Shown piece by piece: positions 7,481-15,841 of a stretch of DNA of 64,000 nt; within the stretch, counting starts at the first letter, position 1, and each line of letters opens with the position of its first letter. Under the pieces are notes generated by a model that ran no database searches, had not been told where the DNA came from, and saw only the letters and a program-made list of their open reading frames with translations. The DNA comes from Ardenticatenaceae bacterium. Lineage in GTDB: Bacteria > Chloroflexota > Anaerolineae > Promineifilales > Promineifilaceae. A program made the translations under genes and the position numbers. The DNA is taken from positions 1 through 64,000 of the forward strand of contig JACKBS010000019.1 of NCBI GenBank assembly GCA_020634435.1, read 5' to 3'.

Positions 7481-8028
7481 ACATCCTCTTCCTCGTCTGC
7501 AACTTCTTCCAATTCCGGCAGTTCCGCCACGCTGGTGAGGCCAAAATATTGCAGGAAGTCTGGGGTGCTGCCGTACAGAATCGGCCGTCCGGGCGTTTCC
7601 TGGCGGCCCACTTCCTCGATGAGACCCTTGCTGAGCAGCGTGCGCAGTGACCCATCGGAGTTGACACCGCGAATCTGGTCGATTTGCGGGCGGGTGATGG
7701 GCTGCATGTAGGCCACGATGGCCAGCACTTCCAGTGCAGCCTGGCTTAGCCGGGTCGTCAGTTCCAGCCCCAAAAAGCGCTCAATGACATCGCTGGACTC
7801 TGGTGCGGTGGTGAGTTGCACATCGTTGCCGGTCCATTGCAGGCGCAGGCCGCGGGTGGCGTATTCATTTGCCAGAGAGTCTAGCAAACTTTGCACAACG
7901 GCGGGTGTGGTCTCCAGCGCTTTGGCCAGTCGCTGTAGCGAGACAGGGCCGCTGGCCACAAAAAGCACACTTTCCAACAGCGCGGTCAAGTTGACCGTTT
8001 CGGTTTGATTTGAATCGGTTGTTTCCAT
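7465..8028 (-). CDS. scpB: Segregation and condensation protein ScpB
   Basis: A 187-residue winged-helix kleisin-interacting protein that works with ScpA and SMC in chromosome condensation. Typical ScpB stretches are visible: LESVLFVASGPVSLQRLAKAL near the N-terminus, LSQAALEVLAIVAYMQPITR, and the LGRPILYGST-like turn (GRPILYGSTPDFLQYFGL). The ATG at 8028 (METTDSN) is chosen; the frame is open further upstream but that part is AT-rich and not ScpB-like. scpA is not in the window, as 8029-8280 holds only a repeat. The acidic tail ends in ESEK-stop, which comes from the family A palindrome. Confidence 0.92.
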   Translation of the reverse strand: METTDSNQTETVNLTALLESVLFVASGPVSLQRLAKALETTPAVVQSLLDSLANEYATRGLRLQWTGNDVQLTTAPESSDVIERFLGLELTTRLSQAALEVLAIVAYMQPITRPQIDQIRGVNSDGSLRTLLSKGLIEEVGRQETPGRPILYGSTPDFLQYFGLTSVAELPELEEVADEEEDVESEK

Positions 8029-8175
8029 GGTGGCTAACTTTGCCTTGATGCTTATAATCACGGTTCGGGATATGAAATTGCCCAAAACGAGTGGATTATA
8101 CACGTAAACTGGCAATCGGCAGAAAAATAAGCCAATTTGAACAGACAAATCACTCATTAACAGATTAAATATTTC

Positions 8176-8221
8176 ACGCAAAGGCGCAAAGAAATTAAGT
8201 TTCTCCTTTGCGCCTTTGCGT
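8176..8221. repeat. Palindromic repeat, family F
   Basis: A perfect 16-base inverted repeat, ACGCAAAGGCGCAAAG (8176-8191) with its complement at 8206-8221, in the gap between divergent scpB and the M20 peptidase. A degenerate relative is at 59266-59328. Confidence 0.85.
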
Positions 8222-8280
8222 AAGATTCACTATCTATTGCAGACCCACAAACTGCAACGACAATATAAACGGAGACGAAT

Positions 8281-9657
8281 ATGTCTGACCCCATTATCTT
8301 TGCCCGCGAACACCAGGCCGATTATCTGGCCGAATTGATTGATTTTTTGCGCATTCCCAGCATCAGCACCCAACCGGAACGGGCGGAAGATACGGCCGTT
8401 GCTGCCCAATGGTTAGCCGACAAAATGAAATTGGCGGGTCTGGAAAATGTGGAAATCATCCCCACCCAGCGCCATCCGCTGGTGTATGCCGATTGGCTGC
8501 ACGCGGGCGACGCGCCGACGGTGCTCATCTATGGCCATTACGATGTGCAGCCCGCTGAACCACTGGAGCTGTGGGAATCGCCGCCGTTTGAGCCAGAAGT
8601 GCGCGATGATTTTCTGTACGCGCGTGGTTCGTCCGATGACAAGGGGCAGGTGTTCATTCATGTGAAGGCGGTTGAGGCGATTTTGCGGAGCAACGGCCGT
8701 CTTCCGGTCAACGTCAAATTTATTGTGGAAGGTGAAGAAGAGAGCGGCGGGGAAAGCCTGGCGGCGTTCATCCCGCAAAACAAGGCAAAATTGGCCGCCG
8801 ACATCGCGCTGGTCTCCGACACGGCGATGGTGAACGCGCAGCAGCCCGCGATTGTGTACGGCCTGCGCGGCATGTGCTACGCCTTTGTAGACATCGTCGG
8901 GCCAAAGCGAGATTTGCATTCCGGCAGCTTTGGCGGCGGCATCAACAACCCGCTGAATGTGCTGGGGCACATCATTGCCAAGTTAAAGGATGAAGACGGC
9001 CGTATTCTCATTCCTGGATTCTACGACAAAGTACGGCCGTTGACCGAGCAGGAGCGCGACATTCTGGCCCGATTCCCGCTGGATGAAGCCGCCTGGCTGG
9101 CCGAAACCGGCGCACCAGAGCCGTGGGGCGACCCCGATTACACCCTCGTGGAGAGGCTGGGGGCGCGGCCCACGCTGGATGTGCATGGCATCATTGGTGG
9201 CTACACGGGGCCAGGTGGTAAGACGGTGCTGCCGTCCACAGTGCACGCCAAGTTGAGCATGCGTTTGGTGCCCGACCAGGACCCGGATGAAATCGGCCGT
9301 TTGCTTAAAGCATACATTGCCAAACTCGCGCCGCCCAGCGTAACGGTAGAGGTAACAGTCGGTCATGGTGCTCCCGCCAGCATCACCGACTTCAACATTC
9401 CGGCCATGCAAGCCGCAGCGCAAGCGTATGCCACGGCCTTTGGTAAGGAACCCGTTTTTATGCGCGAGGGTGGCTCGATCCCCGTCGTTTCTGAGTTCCA
9501 GAGTGTGCTGGGGTTAGAAACGGTGCTTATGGGCTTTGGCTTACCCGGCGATCAGATTCACGCGCCCAACGAGCGGTTTTACCTGCCCAACTTCTATCGC
9601 GGCATCGAAACCAGCATTCACTTTCTGCAGAATCTATTCGTCAACCCGATCGATTGA
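8281..9657 (+). CDS. M20-family metallo-dipeptidase
   Basis: A 458-residue di-zinc M20 peptidase of the carnosinase-like dipeptidase group. Metal-binding and catalytic motifs are GHYDVQP (85-91, His86 and Asp88), RGSSDDKG (115-122), VEGEEESG (149-156, catalytic and metal Glu) and a late GLPGDQIHAPNER histidine. The insert region 180-350 is the dimerisation lid, with DLHSGSFGG. There is no signal peptide, so it is presumably cytoplasmic and cleaves short peptides. The ATG at 8281 has GGAGA seven bases upstream. The last 24 bases overlap the convergent gene on the other strand. Confidence 0.9.
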   Translation: MSDPIIFAREHQADYLAELIDFLRIPSISTQPERAEDTAVAAQWLADKMKLAGLENVEIIPTQRHPLVYADWLHAGDAPTVLIYGHYDVQPAEPLELWESPPFEPEVRDDFLYARGSSDDKGQVFIHVKAVEAILRSNGRLPVNVKFIVEGEEESGGESLAAFIPQNKAKLAADIALVSDTAMVNAQQPAIVYGLRGMCYAFVDIVGPKRDLHSGSFGGGINNPLNVLGHIIAKLKDEDGRILIPGFYDKVRPLTEQERDILARFPLDEAAWLAETGAPEPWGDPDYTLVERLGARPTLDVHGIIGGYTGPGGKTVLPSTVHAKLSMRLVPDQDPDEIGRLLKAYIAKLAPPSVTVEVTVGHGAPASITDFNIPAMQAAAQAYATAFGKEPVFMREGGSIPVVSEFQSVLGLETVLMGFGLPGDQIHAPNERFYLPNFYRGIETSIHFLQNLFVNPID

Positions 9658-10545
9658 TTGATGCTCAAGGAGATACAACTGATTGAGTATCATAAATTCG
9701 TTGAGAACATCTTTTCGAGAGTCTCTAGTTGGATGATTAAGTTCTCGGTGGGCCCTTCGATTGCGAAATGCTAGATAAGCGCCGTTGAATAATTGTGCTC
9801 TTCCTGCGTGTTCGCCTGGGTTGATGTTTTCCCACGTAAGTATCGTTTTGTTTAGGTCTGCATGAAAGGCTTTAGAAATTAGTTTTGAACTACTTTCTTG
9901 GCTTAAACCAGTTCGCTCTCTTAAGAGATCTTCAAGGCGACGATATCCAGACATTAGAGCCATGTCAGGATCTTCAGAAAATTTGAATGCAAGATCTGTT
10001 AATCGTAAATCAATAGCCCCAATAGGAATGGTTAATGGAAACCACTCATTCAACCACCTTGTATCATCCCTGCGCCTGTAATCTAAAGCAAAAGTGTAGT
10101 CATACCAACGTGAAGGATTCTTGGGTGGAAGATTTTCTAACATCTCAATATCCTCAAATGTTAGACAGGATAGATCGATTTTGTCGATAATTTCACCAGA
10201 GACAAGATATTCGTTGATGCTTGCATTATGTCTCTCAAGCAGCAATAAAGCTGTTGCCAATCCGCGAGGACCTTCTCCACTATAACCCGATGAAAAACCA
10301 GATTTCACGGCAACATATCTATCCGTGTTTACAGTTAATAGAAAACAGTGATCTTGTGAATGAGTTAAAAGTCGAGCTTCGTCGATCGTATCACCAAAAT
10401 GCAATATTTTAACTATAGCTTGAATGCATGTTCTAGTGATTCCAGCATCACCAGCGTAACTGATTCCTGCATAAAATTGGAGTATATTTGACTTTAAAGC
10501 TCTATTTTTTTTGAGACCAAGGATATTTAAAATACTCTTGAGCAC
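9634..10545 (-). CDS. TIGR02391-like protein of unknown function
   Basis: A 303-residue AT-rich gene. The C-terminal third, with FNGAYLAFRNRRAHRE (near 255-270) and a preceding SSKLISKAF, resembles the TIGR02391 family, found in phages, plasmids and accessory islands and thought to be HEPN-like; the R-x-x-x-H pair RNRRAH fits that idea. The N-terminal 200 residues, with YAGISYAGDAG and a WYDYTF segment, are not recognised. No ACGGCCGT site occurs in it, and codon use differs from the neighbours. It lies next to a DUF433/DUF5615 pair, so an accessory or defence role is a reasonable inference but not shown. Confidence 0.6.
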   Translation of the reverse strand: MLKSILNILGLKKNRALKSNILQFYAGISYAGDAGITRTCIQAIVKILHFGDTIDEARLLTHSQDHCFLLTVNTDRYVAVKSGFSSGYSGEGPRGLATALLLLERHNASINEYLVSGEIIDKIDLSCLTFEDIEMLENLPPKNPSRWYDYTFALDYRRRDDTRWLNEWFPLTIPIGAIDLRLTDLAFKFSEDPDMALMSGYRRLEDLLRERTGLSQESSSKLISKAFHADLNKTILTWENINPGEHAGRAQLFNGAYLAFRNRRAHRELNHPTRDSRKDVLNEFMILNQLYLLEHQSIDRVDE

Positions 10546-10560
10546 CGTTCATTTCCTCAA

Positions 10561-10893
10561 CTATATAAATTCAACCCGATTAACCATTTCATATGAGGTG
10601 TAAACGGCGTGCATGAGAGTGAGCCAGTTGACCCATTCGCCAATATAGTGAATATCCTGTTGGCCAAAAACCAAGCCCGCGTGTTGGAACCCGGAAGCCG
10701 CCAGGTGCAAAAAATCAGAGTCGTGAGTGCACAACACGCGGCCTTGTTTGGTTGCTTCCTGAAGATGGTTCATATCTTCTTCACCAAGCAAACCTAAATC
10801 ACGAACGGTGACAGCGTCAATTCCTCTCGATTTTAGTTGCAAGGCGACTTGAACTGGCACGTTCTCGTCAAGATAAAAGCGAAGGCTGGCCAC
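10561..10893 (-). CDS. DUF5615 PIN-like protein (toxin-like)
   Basis: A 110-residue protein of the DUF5615 family (PIN-like fold, Mut7-C related). The acidic motifs FYLDENVP (6-13), GLLGEED (34-40) and VLCTHDSDFL (53-62) correspond to the PIN-type metal site. It overlaps the upstream DUF433 gene by 26 bases, the usual arrangement of this antitoxin-toxin-like pair, so the two are probably co-translated. RNase activity is predicted from the fold only. It belongs to the AT-rich patch 9634-11167. Confidence 0.82.
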   Translation of the reverse strand: MASLRFYLDENVPVQVALQLKSRGIDAVTVRDLGLLGEEDMNHLQEATKQGRVLCTHDSDFLHLAASGFQHAGLVFGQQDIHYIGEWVNWLTLMHAVYTSYEMVNRVEFI

Positions 10894-11167
10894 CAGAAAA
10901 TTGTTCCTTGGCTTGGCGTGTGTTTAATATTTGCTGCCGAATATCTTCATCCAATTCAGCTTTATGCTGATAATAATAAGCAAGTGACGCATAAACTTGC
11001 GCCAGTGAGATGTTATAATCGGCGGCGACTTCATCGGCTGTTCGTTTGTGGAAAATGTGGGCAAAAACCAAATCAGTCACACGCAAGCCTGTACCTGCCA
11101 CGCATGGCTTGCCTCCGCGAACCTTTGGATTTTTTGTAATGAGATCAATGCTTTGAATCACGTCCAT
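10868..11167 (-). CDS. DUF433 protein (antitoxin-like)
   Basis: A 99-residue DUF433 protein with an HTH-like core: ITKNPKVRGGKPCVAGTGLRV near the N-terminus and TADEVAADYNISLAQVYASLAYYYQHKAE in the middle. It is the usual partner of DUF5615 proteins and presumably neutralises or autoregulates the pair. An ATG at 11167 (MDVIQSID) is preferred over the one at 11173. The C-terminal tail overlaps the start of the partner gene. Confidence 0.84.
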   Translation of the reverse strand: MDVIQSIDLITKNPKVRGGKPCVAGTGLRVTDLVFAHIFHKRTADEVAADYNISLAQVYASLAYYYQHKAELDEDIRQQILNTRQAKEQFSGGQPSLLS

Positions 11168-11233
11168 TGTCAAAGTCTCCGAAGATGCTCATGAGATTTC
11201 ACGCATTATAGCATACGTGAGCAAAGTTTTTGG

Positions 11234-11698
11234 TCACTCATTCCAGCCAAGTTGTTGGGCAACGGCCGTTGCCCACTCAGACCGCACCATGTAGGAAACA
11301 ATCTCGCCTGTGTCGGTAAACCGAGCGGCGTAGAGATGAACGGCCGTTTCCAAAATGACCTCTTTTGGCACAGCAACGGTTAGCGGTTGGAGGGTAGGGG
11401 GTTCAGGCCAATCGGTGATATGACGGCCGTCTACTTCATAGACGCGAATCGGATTGTGGCTGGTGAGCATGCGGTACGGTTTGATGGCGTTGTGAATTTG
11501 CGGGCAGATGAATAGTTCCACCACTTCACACAGCACGCGCCGAGAAAATTCGGTCCATTCGTCGCTTTCCTCGTCTAAATGATCATAGCCATTTTTGCGT
11601 AGAAGCTCATCCAACAGGACCCCATCGGCAAAGCCCCATTTGCTTAGCAGGTGGTCAGTTTCAAATTCGATTGGTGGGTCGCTTGATCTGTTGCTCAT
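11234..11698 (-). CDS. Hypothetical protein
   Basis: A 154-residue soluble protein I do not recognise. It is acidic in the N-terminal half (HLDEESDEWTEF), with a C-terminal part that could be a small alpha/beta domain (VYEVDGRHITDWPEPPTLQPL). The ATG at 11698 (MSNRSSDPP) is preferred; the frame is open upstream but that part looks non-coding. It carries several ACGGCCGT sites (for example 11263, 11340 and 11423), so it appears native, unlike the adjacent accessory patch. Confidence 0.6.
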   Translation of the reverse strand: MSNRSSDPPIEFETDHLLSKWGFADGVLLDELLRKNGYDHLDEESDEWTEFSRRVLCEVVELFICPQIHNAIKPYRMLTSHNPIRVYEVDGRHITDWPEPPTLQPLTVAVPKEVILETAVHLYAARFTDTGEIVSYMVRSEWATAVAQQLGWNE

Positions 11699-11765
11699 GG
11701 ACGTTGTTTTTTGAACTTGTTGTGGCTTACGGCCGTATTTTACACGGTTTTCAGCTGCTTTGCTC

Positions 11766-11813
11766 CCAAGAAAAAAGCCCGCCTTTGCCAAAAGATGATG
11801 GCGAAGGTGGGCT
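11766..11813 (-). terminator. Rho-independent terminator of the beta-helix lipoprotein gene
   Basis: Read on the minus strand, a 14-base stem (AGCCCACCTTCGCC with GGCAAAGGCGGGCT) with a 10-base loop is followed by TTTTTTCTT. It lies about 90 bases after the stop at 11905. Confidence 0.9.
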
Positions 11814-11904
11814 AAATTAATATTTGGCCTAATTTATCTTGGCTTGTCCTCTGCCCTGCCTGGCTTGGTCAGGAGGGCAGCGCTGTGGCAACCAAGAGGC
11901 GGAA

Positions 11905-13830
11905 CTATCTAAACCCGCCGCCAACTTGCGTAACTGTACCGGACAGCGTGATGCTGGTGTATAGCGTACCGCCGCTGTAGGTGCCGCCTTCGTACAGGCC
12001 GTTTGTGGCCGTGCCGGTGGAGCTGCCGCCGTAGTAAATCTCATACGTTTGGCCCGTCACCAACCCAGCCGAGGAGAAGGAGATTGACTGAATTTGCTTG
12101 GTCGGGGCAAAGGTCAGTACATCTTCACCGCTGCTGGTTTGAATGTGAATGAGTGCCCCGGCGGGCAGCGTCCCGTTCAGGTTAATCAGTACTGAGTTTT
12201 GGCTGGAGTTTTGCCCCGGTGCCTGGGCCATCCCAGCGCTGCCGACGGCCAGGAAGGTGCCACCGCTGATGGCAAAACTGCCATCATAATCCAGCGCGCC
12301 GTTCATTTGCTCGGTGGGGCCGTTGACCAGCACCAGCCCATCGGTCATAACAACAGAGCCGTTGACATCTATCCCATCACCCCCAGCGTTCACGAAAATT
12401 GTGCCGCCATTGATGTACAGGAAGTAGTTGCTCGAAGTGGCAAAAGTGTCTTGCCCACGACCAGGACGTCCGCCAGGACCGCCACCAGGCGCGCCACCGG
12501 GGCCACCGCCAAAGTTATTCCCGGCACCAGAGCCGTCGGCTACGTTGATGCCATCATCGCTGGAAACGACCTGGATGTCGCCGCCGTTGATGGTAATCAC
12601 GGTACTTTCGATGCCTTCGTATGATCCGGTGATGTTGATGATGCCGTTGTTGATGGTCAGCGTCGCGTCGGCATGGAAGCCATCATCACCGGTGGCTACC
12701 GTAAAGGTGCCGTTGTTGATGACCATGCTGGCGTTGGAATGGACCGCGTCGTCGGCTGAGTTGATAACAAAGGTGCCGTTTTCGATGTTTAGATTAACGG
12801 CCGCTTTGATGCCTTTGGCCGAACTGATGTCGTCGAAGTAGCTGCTGCTGCCGCCACCCGTGGCGATGGTAAATTGACCGTCGCTGATCAATACATCTGT
12901 GGCCGCCTGGATGGCATCGCCACCGGCAGTAATGTTGAAGCTGCCTGCTTCGATGCTGATGTAACCGAGCGTTGTGTCTTCTTCATTGTCCGCTTTCAGG
13001 CCATCACCTTGGGCATTGATGGTGAGTGTGCCATCTTTGACCAGTAGATAATCTTTGCCGCGAATGCCGTCGTCAACGGCCGTTACCGTAATCGTTCCGC
13101 TGGCAATAATCAGCCCATCTTTGCTGGCGATACCGTCGTTGTAGTTGCCCTGTACTGTGAGCGTGCCATTACCAAAAATGGTCAGATCGGTCTTGCTGAA
13201 CAGGGCGGCATTCGGTTCGTCTTCGTCGGCGCTGGCGAAGACGTAGGTGGTGGCGTCTGCCAAATAGTTTTCGCTGCCATCGGCCAGCATGATGACCACT
13301 TCTTCGGCCTTGGCAATGTTAATGGCTGCGCTGGTGGAGCTGTTGATGCTGACGCCATTTAAAATCAGATGCACCGTTTCTTCAGACTCGGTGTCCACGA
13401 CAATTTGCCCATCGGCCAACGTGCCGCTGAGGGTGTAGGTGCCAGCGGCCGTGATGGTGGCCACGCTGCCGTTGACCGTTACGCCCTGGCCAGTAACGCC
13501 GATCGCGTCGCCGCTCAGGCTGATTTCGGTTTCGTTGCTGCTATCCCACACGTAGTCGGTTTCGTCTTCGTGGACGGGGGCATTGGCAGCGGCTGCTTCG
13601 GCAACGGAGTCTGCGCCGCTGTCGGGGTTGGTTTCTGTGGTGTCGGTGGTAGATGTGGTGTCATTGGTGGCTGTCGTGTCGGTTACTGCCGTATCACTGC
13701 CGCTTGTTACATTTGGAACGCCTTGCTGTGTGGTGGCGTTGGTCTCGGCAGTGCTCGTACTGCCGCAGCCGACCAGCAGCCAGGACAGCAAAAGTATGGT
13801 CACAAGGACTCGAAAAATTTGTTTTTTCAT
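11905..13830 (-). CDS. Beta-helix carbohydrate-binding lipoprotein (Cthe_2159-like)
   Basis: A 641-residue predicted lipoprotein. The signal peptide ends at a lipobox LVGC with Cys22, followed by a Ser/Thr/Asp-rich linker to about residue 90. The rest is a repetitive series such as DGIRGKDYLLVKDGTLTIN, DGLKADN, DAIQAATDVLISDG and DAVHSNASMVINNG, each turn about 20-25 residues, typical of a right-handed parallel beta-helix of the carbohydrate-binding DUF4353/Cthe_2159 family, for which a member binds acidic polysaccharide. A Gly/Pro-rich loop lies near 425-445. A divergent region upstream holds the tRNA promoter. It is most likely displayed on the cell surface, and binding rather than catalysis is expected. 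Confidence 0.85.
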   Translation of the reverse strand: MKKQIFRVLVTILLLSWLLVGCGSTSTAETNATTQQGVPNVTSGSDTAVTDTTATNDTTSTTDTTETNPDSGADSVAEAAAANAPVHEDETDYVWDSSNETEISLSGDAIGVTGQGVTVNGSVATITAAGTYTLSGTLADGQIVVDTESEETVHLILNGVSINSSTSAAINIAKAEEVVIMLADGSENYLADATTYVFASADEDEPNAALFSKTDLTIFGNGTLTVQGNYNDGIASKDGLIIASGTITVTAVDDGIRGKDYLLVKDGTLTINAQGDGLKADNEEDTTLGYISIEAGSFNITAGGDAIQAATDVLISDGQFTIATGGGSSSYFDDISSAKGIKAAVNLNIENGTFVINSADDAVHSNASMVINNGTFTVATGDDGFHADATLTINNGIINITGSYEGIESTVITINGGDIQVVSSDDGINVADGSGAGNNFGGGPGGAPGGGPGGRPGRGQDTFATSSNYFLYINGGTIFVNAGGDGIDVNGSVVMTDGLVLVNGPTEQMNGALDYDGSFAISGGTFLAVGSAGMAQAPGQNSSQNSVLINLNGTLPAGALIHIQTSSGEDVLTFAPTKQIQSISFSSAGLVTGQTYEIYYGGSSTGTATNGLYEGGTYSGGTLYTSITLSGTVTQVGGGFR

Positions 13831-14002
13831 GCAAAAATCTCCCTTCTTTCCAGGTTTGAATACCTCCTGCGACTGCTTTGCGGCGTGCAGGATTGACTCT
13901 GGGGAAAATATAGGCGAAAAACATTTAGGATTTATGAAGGCGCTATAAAGAGAATGTAGGGTTTAGGCAGTATGTACCGGGTGGAAAACGGCCGTACTTT
14001 GC

Positions 14003-14030
14003 TTGACACTGGTATCTGTTTTGTTATAAT
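14003..14030 (+). promoter_or_regulatory. Sigma-70 promoter of tRNA-Asn
   Basis: Perfect consensus boxes TTGACA (14003-14008) and TATAAT (14025-14030), with a 16-base spacer. The tRNA begins 14 bases after the -10 box. Confidence 0.9.
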
Positions 14031-14044
14031 TCCGCTCGCTGCGT

Positions 14045-14116
14045 TCCTCAGTAGCTCAATGGCAGAGCATGCGGCTGTTAACCGCAGGGTTGTTGGTTCG
14101 AGTCCAACCTGAGGAG
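14045..14116 (+). tRNA. tRNA-Asn (GTT)
   Basis: A 72-base cloverleaf: acceptor TCCTCAG/CTGAGGA, D-arm with AGCTCAATGGCAGAGC, anticodon stem GCGGC/ACCGC region with loop containing GTT, T-arm GTTGG-TTCGAGT-CCAAC, discriminator G. The 3' CCA is not encoded (CCT follows). It has its own promoter and terminator. Confidence 0.95.
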
Positions 14117-14119
14117 CCT

Positions 14120-14154
14120 AAAAAACGACAGGTCAACCACCTGTCGTTTTTTAT
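14120..14154 (+). terminator. Terminator of tRNA-Asn
   Basis: The stem AAAAAACGACAGGT with ACCTGTCGTTTTTT, a 5-base loop and a run of T residues, starting four bases after the tRNA. Confidence 0.93.
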
Positions 14155-14221
14155 TGCCAGTACGCCTTTTGCGGCGTGAGAATTTACTCATTTCTTATGG
14201 CTTGATCCGCTAGCGAAGTTT

Positions 14222-15724
14222 ATGATGGCGGGCATGAGTGAAAAAGTGAATATTCCTATCCGTAGACAGGGCAAACTGTGGATGAGTCTGGCCCTGTCTT
14301 TTCTTTTGGTGACGCTGTTTTTGGGCCAGCAACGGGCGGAAACGGCAGTTGCCACCTCAACTGATTCCCCAAACTCCCCAACAACGGCCGTTTACCCCTT
14401 TGCCTATGGGGCCAACGTTGCCGAGTGGGATGTGACTCGGCTGAATAACATGGGCTTCAACTGGATTAAGGTGTTCAGCGGCCCCGGAAGCCGCTTGCCG
14501 CTGAAGGTGCTGCTGCGGGTTGACGCCAATGCCAGCCATCTGAGCAACGTGAGCGGCTTTGGCAGCAGCATCCAAAGCCTGGCGCAATCGCAAAAAGGAT
14601 ACGTGGATGCGTACGAAATTGGCAACGAGCCCAATCTGGATGCTGCTTACGGCTGGGGTGTATCGCCCAATGCGGCCGATTACGCCACGCTGCTGTGTGA
14701 GGCATACGGCCGTATCAAAACTGTCGATGCCAATGCGGTGGTGGTGTCGGCTGGGCTGGCCCCGACGGGGCGCGTGCCGGAAACGTGGAACGGCCACGTC
14801 GGGCACAATGGCCTCTTTCAAGATGATCGCGTCTTCATGCAAGAAATGCTGGACGCCATGCAAACCATCAACGGCGGCCCCTGCTTTGACGTGTTTGGTT
14901 ACCATCCCTACGGTTACAGCGCCGATTTTGATGCCGTGCCCGACGTTGGCTCAGCCGATCCGACGCAAGATTGTGCCAATGGCTTCTGCTTTCGGGGCGT
15001 GGAGAAAATCTATGATATTTTGCAAGCCAATGGGCTGGGCGATAAGCAAATCTTTGCCACCGAATTTGGCTGGATTGTGGAGCCACCTGCCGATTGTTTG
15101 AGCAGCCCCAGCTGGTCGGGTCGGATATGGCAAATTGTGAGCGAGCAGAAGCAGGCCGACAATTTGGTTGGCGCTTATGATTACGCCACGACGCATTACC
15201 CGTGGCTGGGCGGCATGTTTATCTTTAACCTCAACTTCAACGTTGCGCCGTGGATTACCGATCCGTGTGAGCAGATGCGTTACTACAGCGTGCAAAATCG
15301 CCCGGCAGAGGCGGCGCTGACCGCCATGCCCAAGGTGGCAGGCGCAGGCGTAGGCGAGTTGTGGGTTGCGCCGGGGATGGTAACGGCCGTTTACACACCT
15401 ACTCAGCAGCCCATTAGCCAAACCATTTCGATCACGATCAAAAATGTGGGTACAGCACCGTTGGATTTCAGCCTGGCGCTGCAAGACGCGCCGCCACTGT
15501 CTCTAAACCTCACCGGTGCGCTGACCGGGACGCTGGCGGTGGGTGAGACAACGGCCGTTCCGCTTGAATATGCGTTGGATAATCAGGCGACGGGCAGCTA
15601 CAGCGGCACGCTGCACATCGAAACCAGTTCCAACGGTGTGATCGGCAGCCAGGATGTGCCGGTGGTGGTGCATTTGTGGGACACAATTCACGAGGCGTTT
15701 TTGCCAGTTGTGATACGGCCGTAA
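14222..15724 (+). CDS. Secreted glycoside-hydrolase-like TIM-barrel protein
   Basis: A 500-residue exported protein. A signal peptide (about 18-40) leads into a TIM-barrel of the GH-A clan type: YEIGNEPNL provides a putative acid/base Glu136, and FATEFGW a putative nucleophile Glu281. Other barrel motifs are FGYHPYGY and GAYDYATTHYPW. From about 375 a beta-sandwich (TQQPISQTISITIKNVGTAP) follows. It ends in FLPVVIRP, a hydrophobic end that resembles C-termini of other Chloroflexota exported proteins. The polysaccharide substrate is unknown; GH39/GH5-like families are possible. It ends just before a strong palindrome. Confidence 0.75.
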   Translation: MMAGMSEKVNIPIRRQGKLWMSLALSFLLVTLFLGQQRAETAVATSTDSPNSPTTAVYPFAYGANVAEWDVTRLNNMGFNWIKVFSGPGSRLPLKVLLRVDANASHLSNVSGFGSSIQSLAQSQKGYVDAYEIGNEPNLDAAYGWGVSPNAADYATLLCEAYGRIKTVDANAVVVSAGLAPTGRVPETWNGHVGHNGLFQDDRVFMQEMLDAMQTINGGPCFDVFGYHPYGYSADFDAVPDVGSADPTQDCANGFCFRGVEKIYDILQANGLGDKQIFATEFGWIVEPPADCLSSPSWSGRIWQIVSEQKQADNLVGAYDYATTHYPWLGGMFIFNLNFNVAPWITDPCEQMRYYSVQNRPAEAALTAMPKVAGAGVGELWVAPGMVTAVYTPTQQPISQTISITIKNVGTAPLDFSLALQDAPPLSLNLTGALTGTLAVGETTAVPLEYALDNQATGSYSGTLHIETSSNGVIGSQDVPVVVHLWDTIHEAFLPVVIRP

Positions 15725-15731
15725 AAAGCAA

Positions 15732-15773
15732 AATGGACGAATGGGATAAACAAAATTATCCCATTCGTCCATT
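15732..15773. repeat. Perfect 18-base palindrome after the glycosidase gene
   Basis: AATGGACGAATGGGATAA (15732-15749) and its exact complement (15756-15773) with a 6-base loop. No T-run follows, so it is either a repeat or a poor terminator. Confidence 0.8.
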
Positions 15774-15841
15774 CCACGAGCGGGTGAGGTATAATCCTCG
15801 CTCATGAGTGGTTCCAGGCAGATGATTCAAGAAATGGCACG

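Noticed and set aside
11905..13830. Pectate lyase
   Set aside because: The beta-helix lacks recognisable catalytic Arg/Lys clusters; the family is better described as a binding protein.
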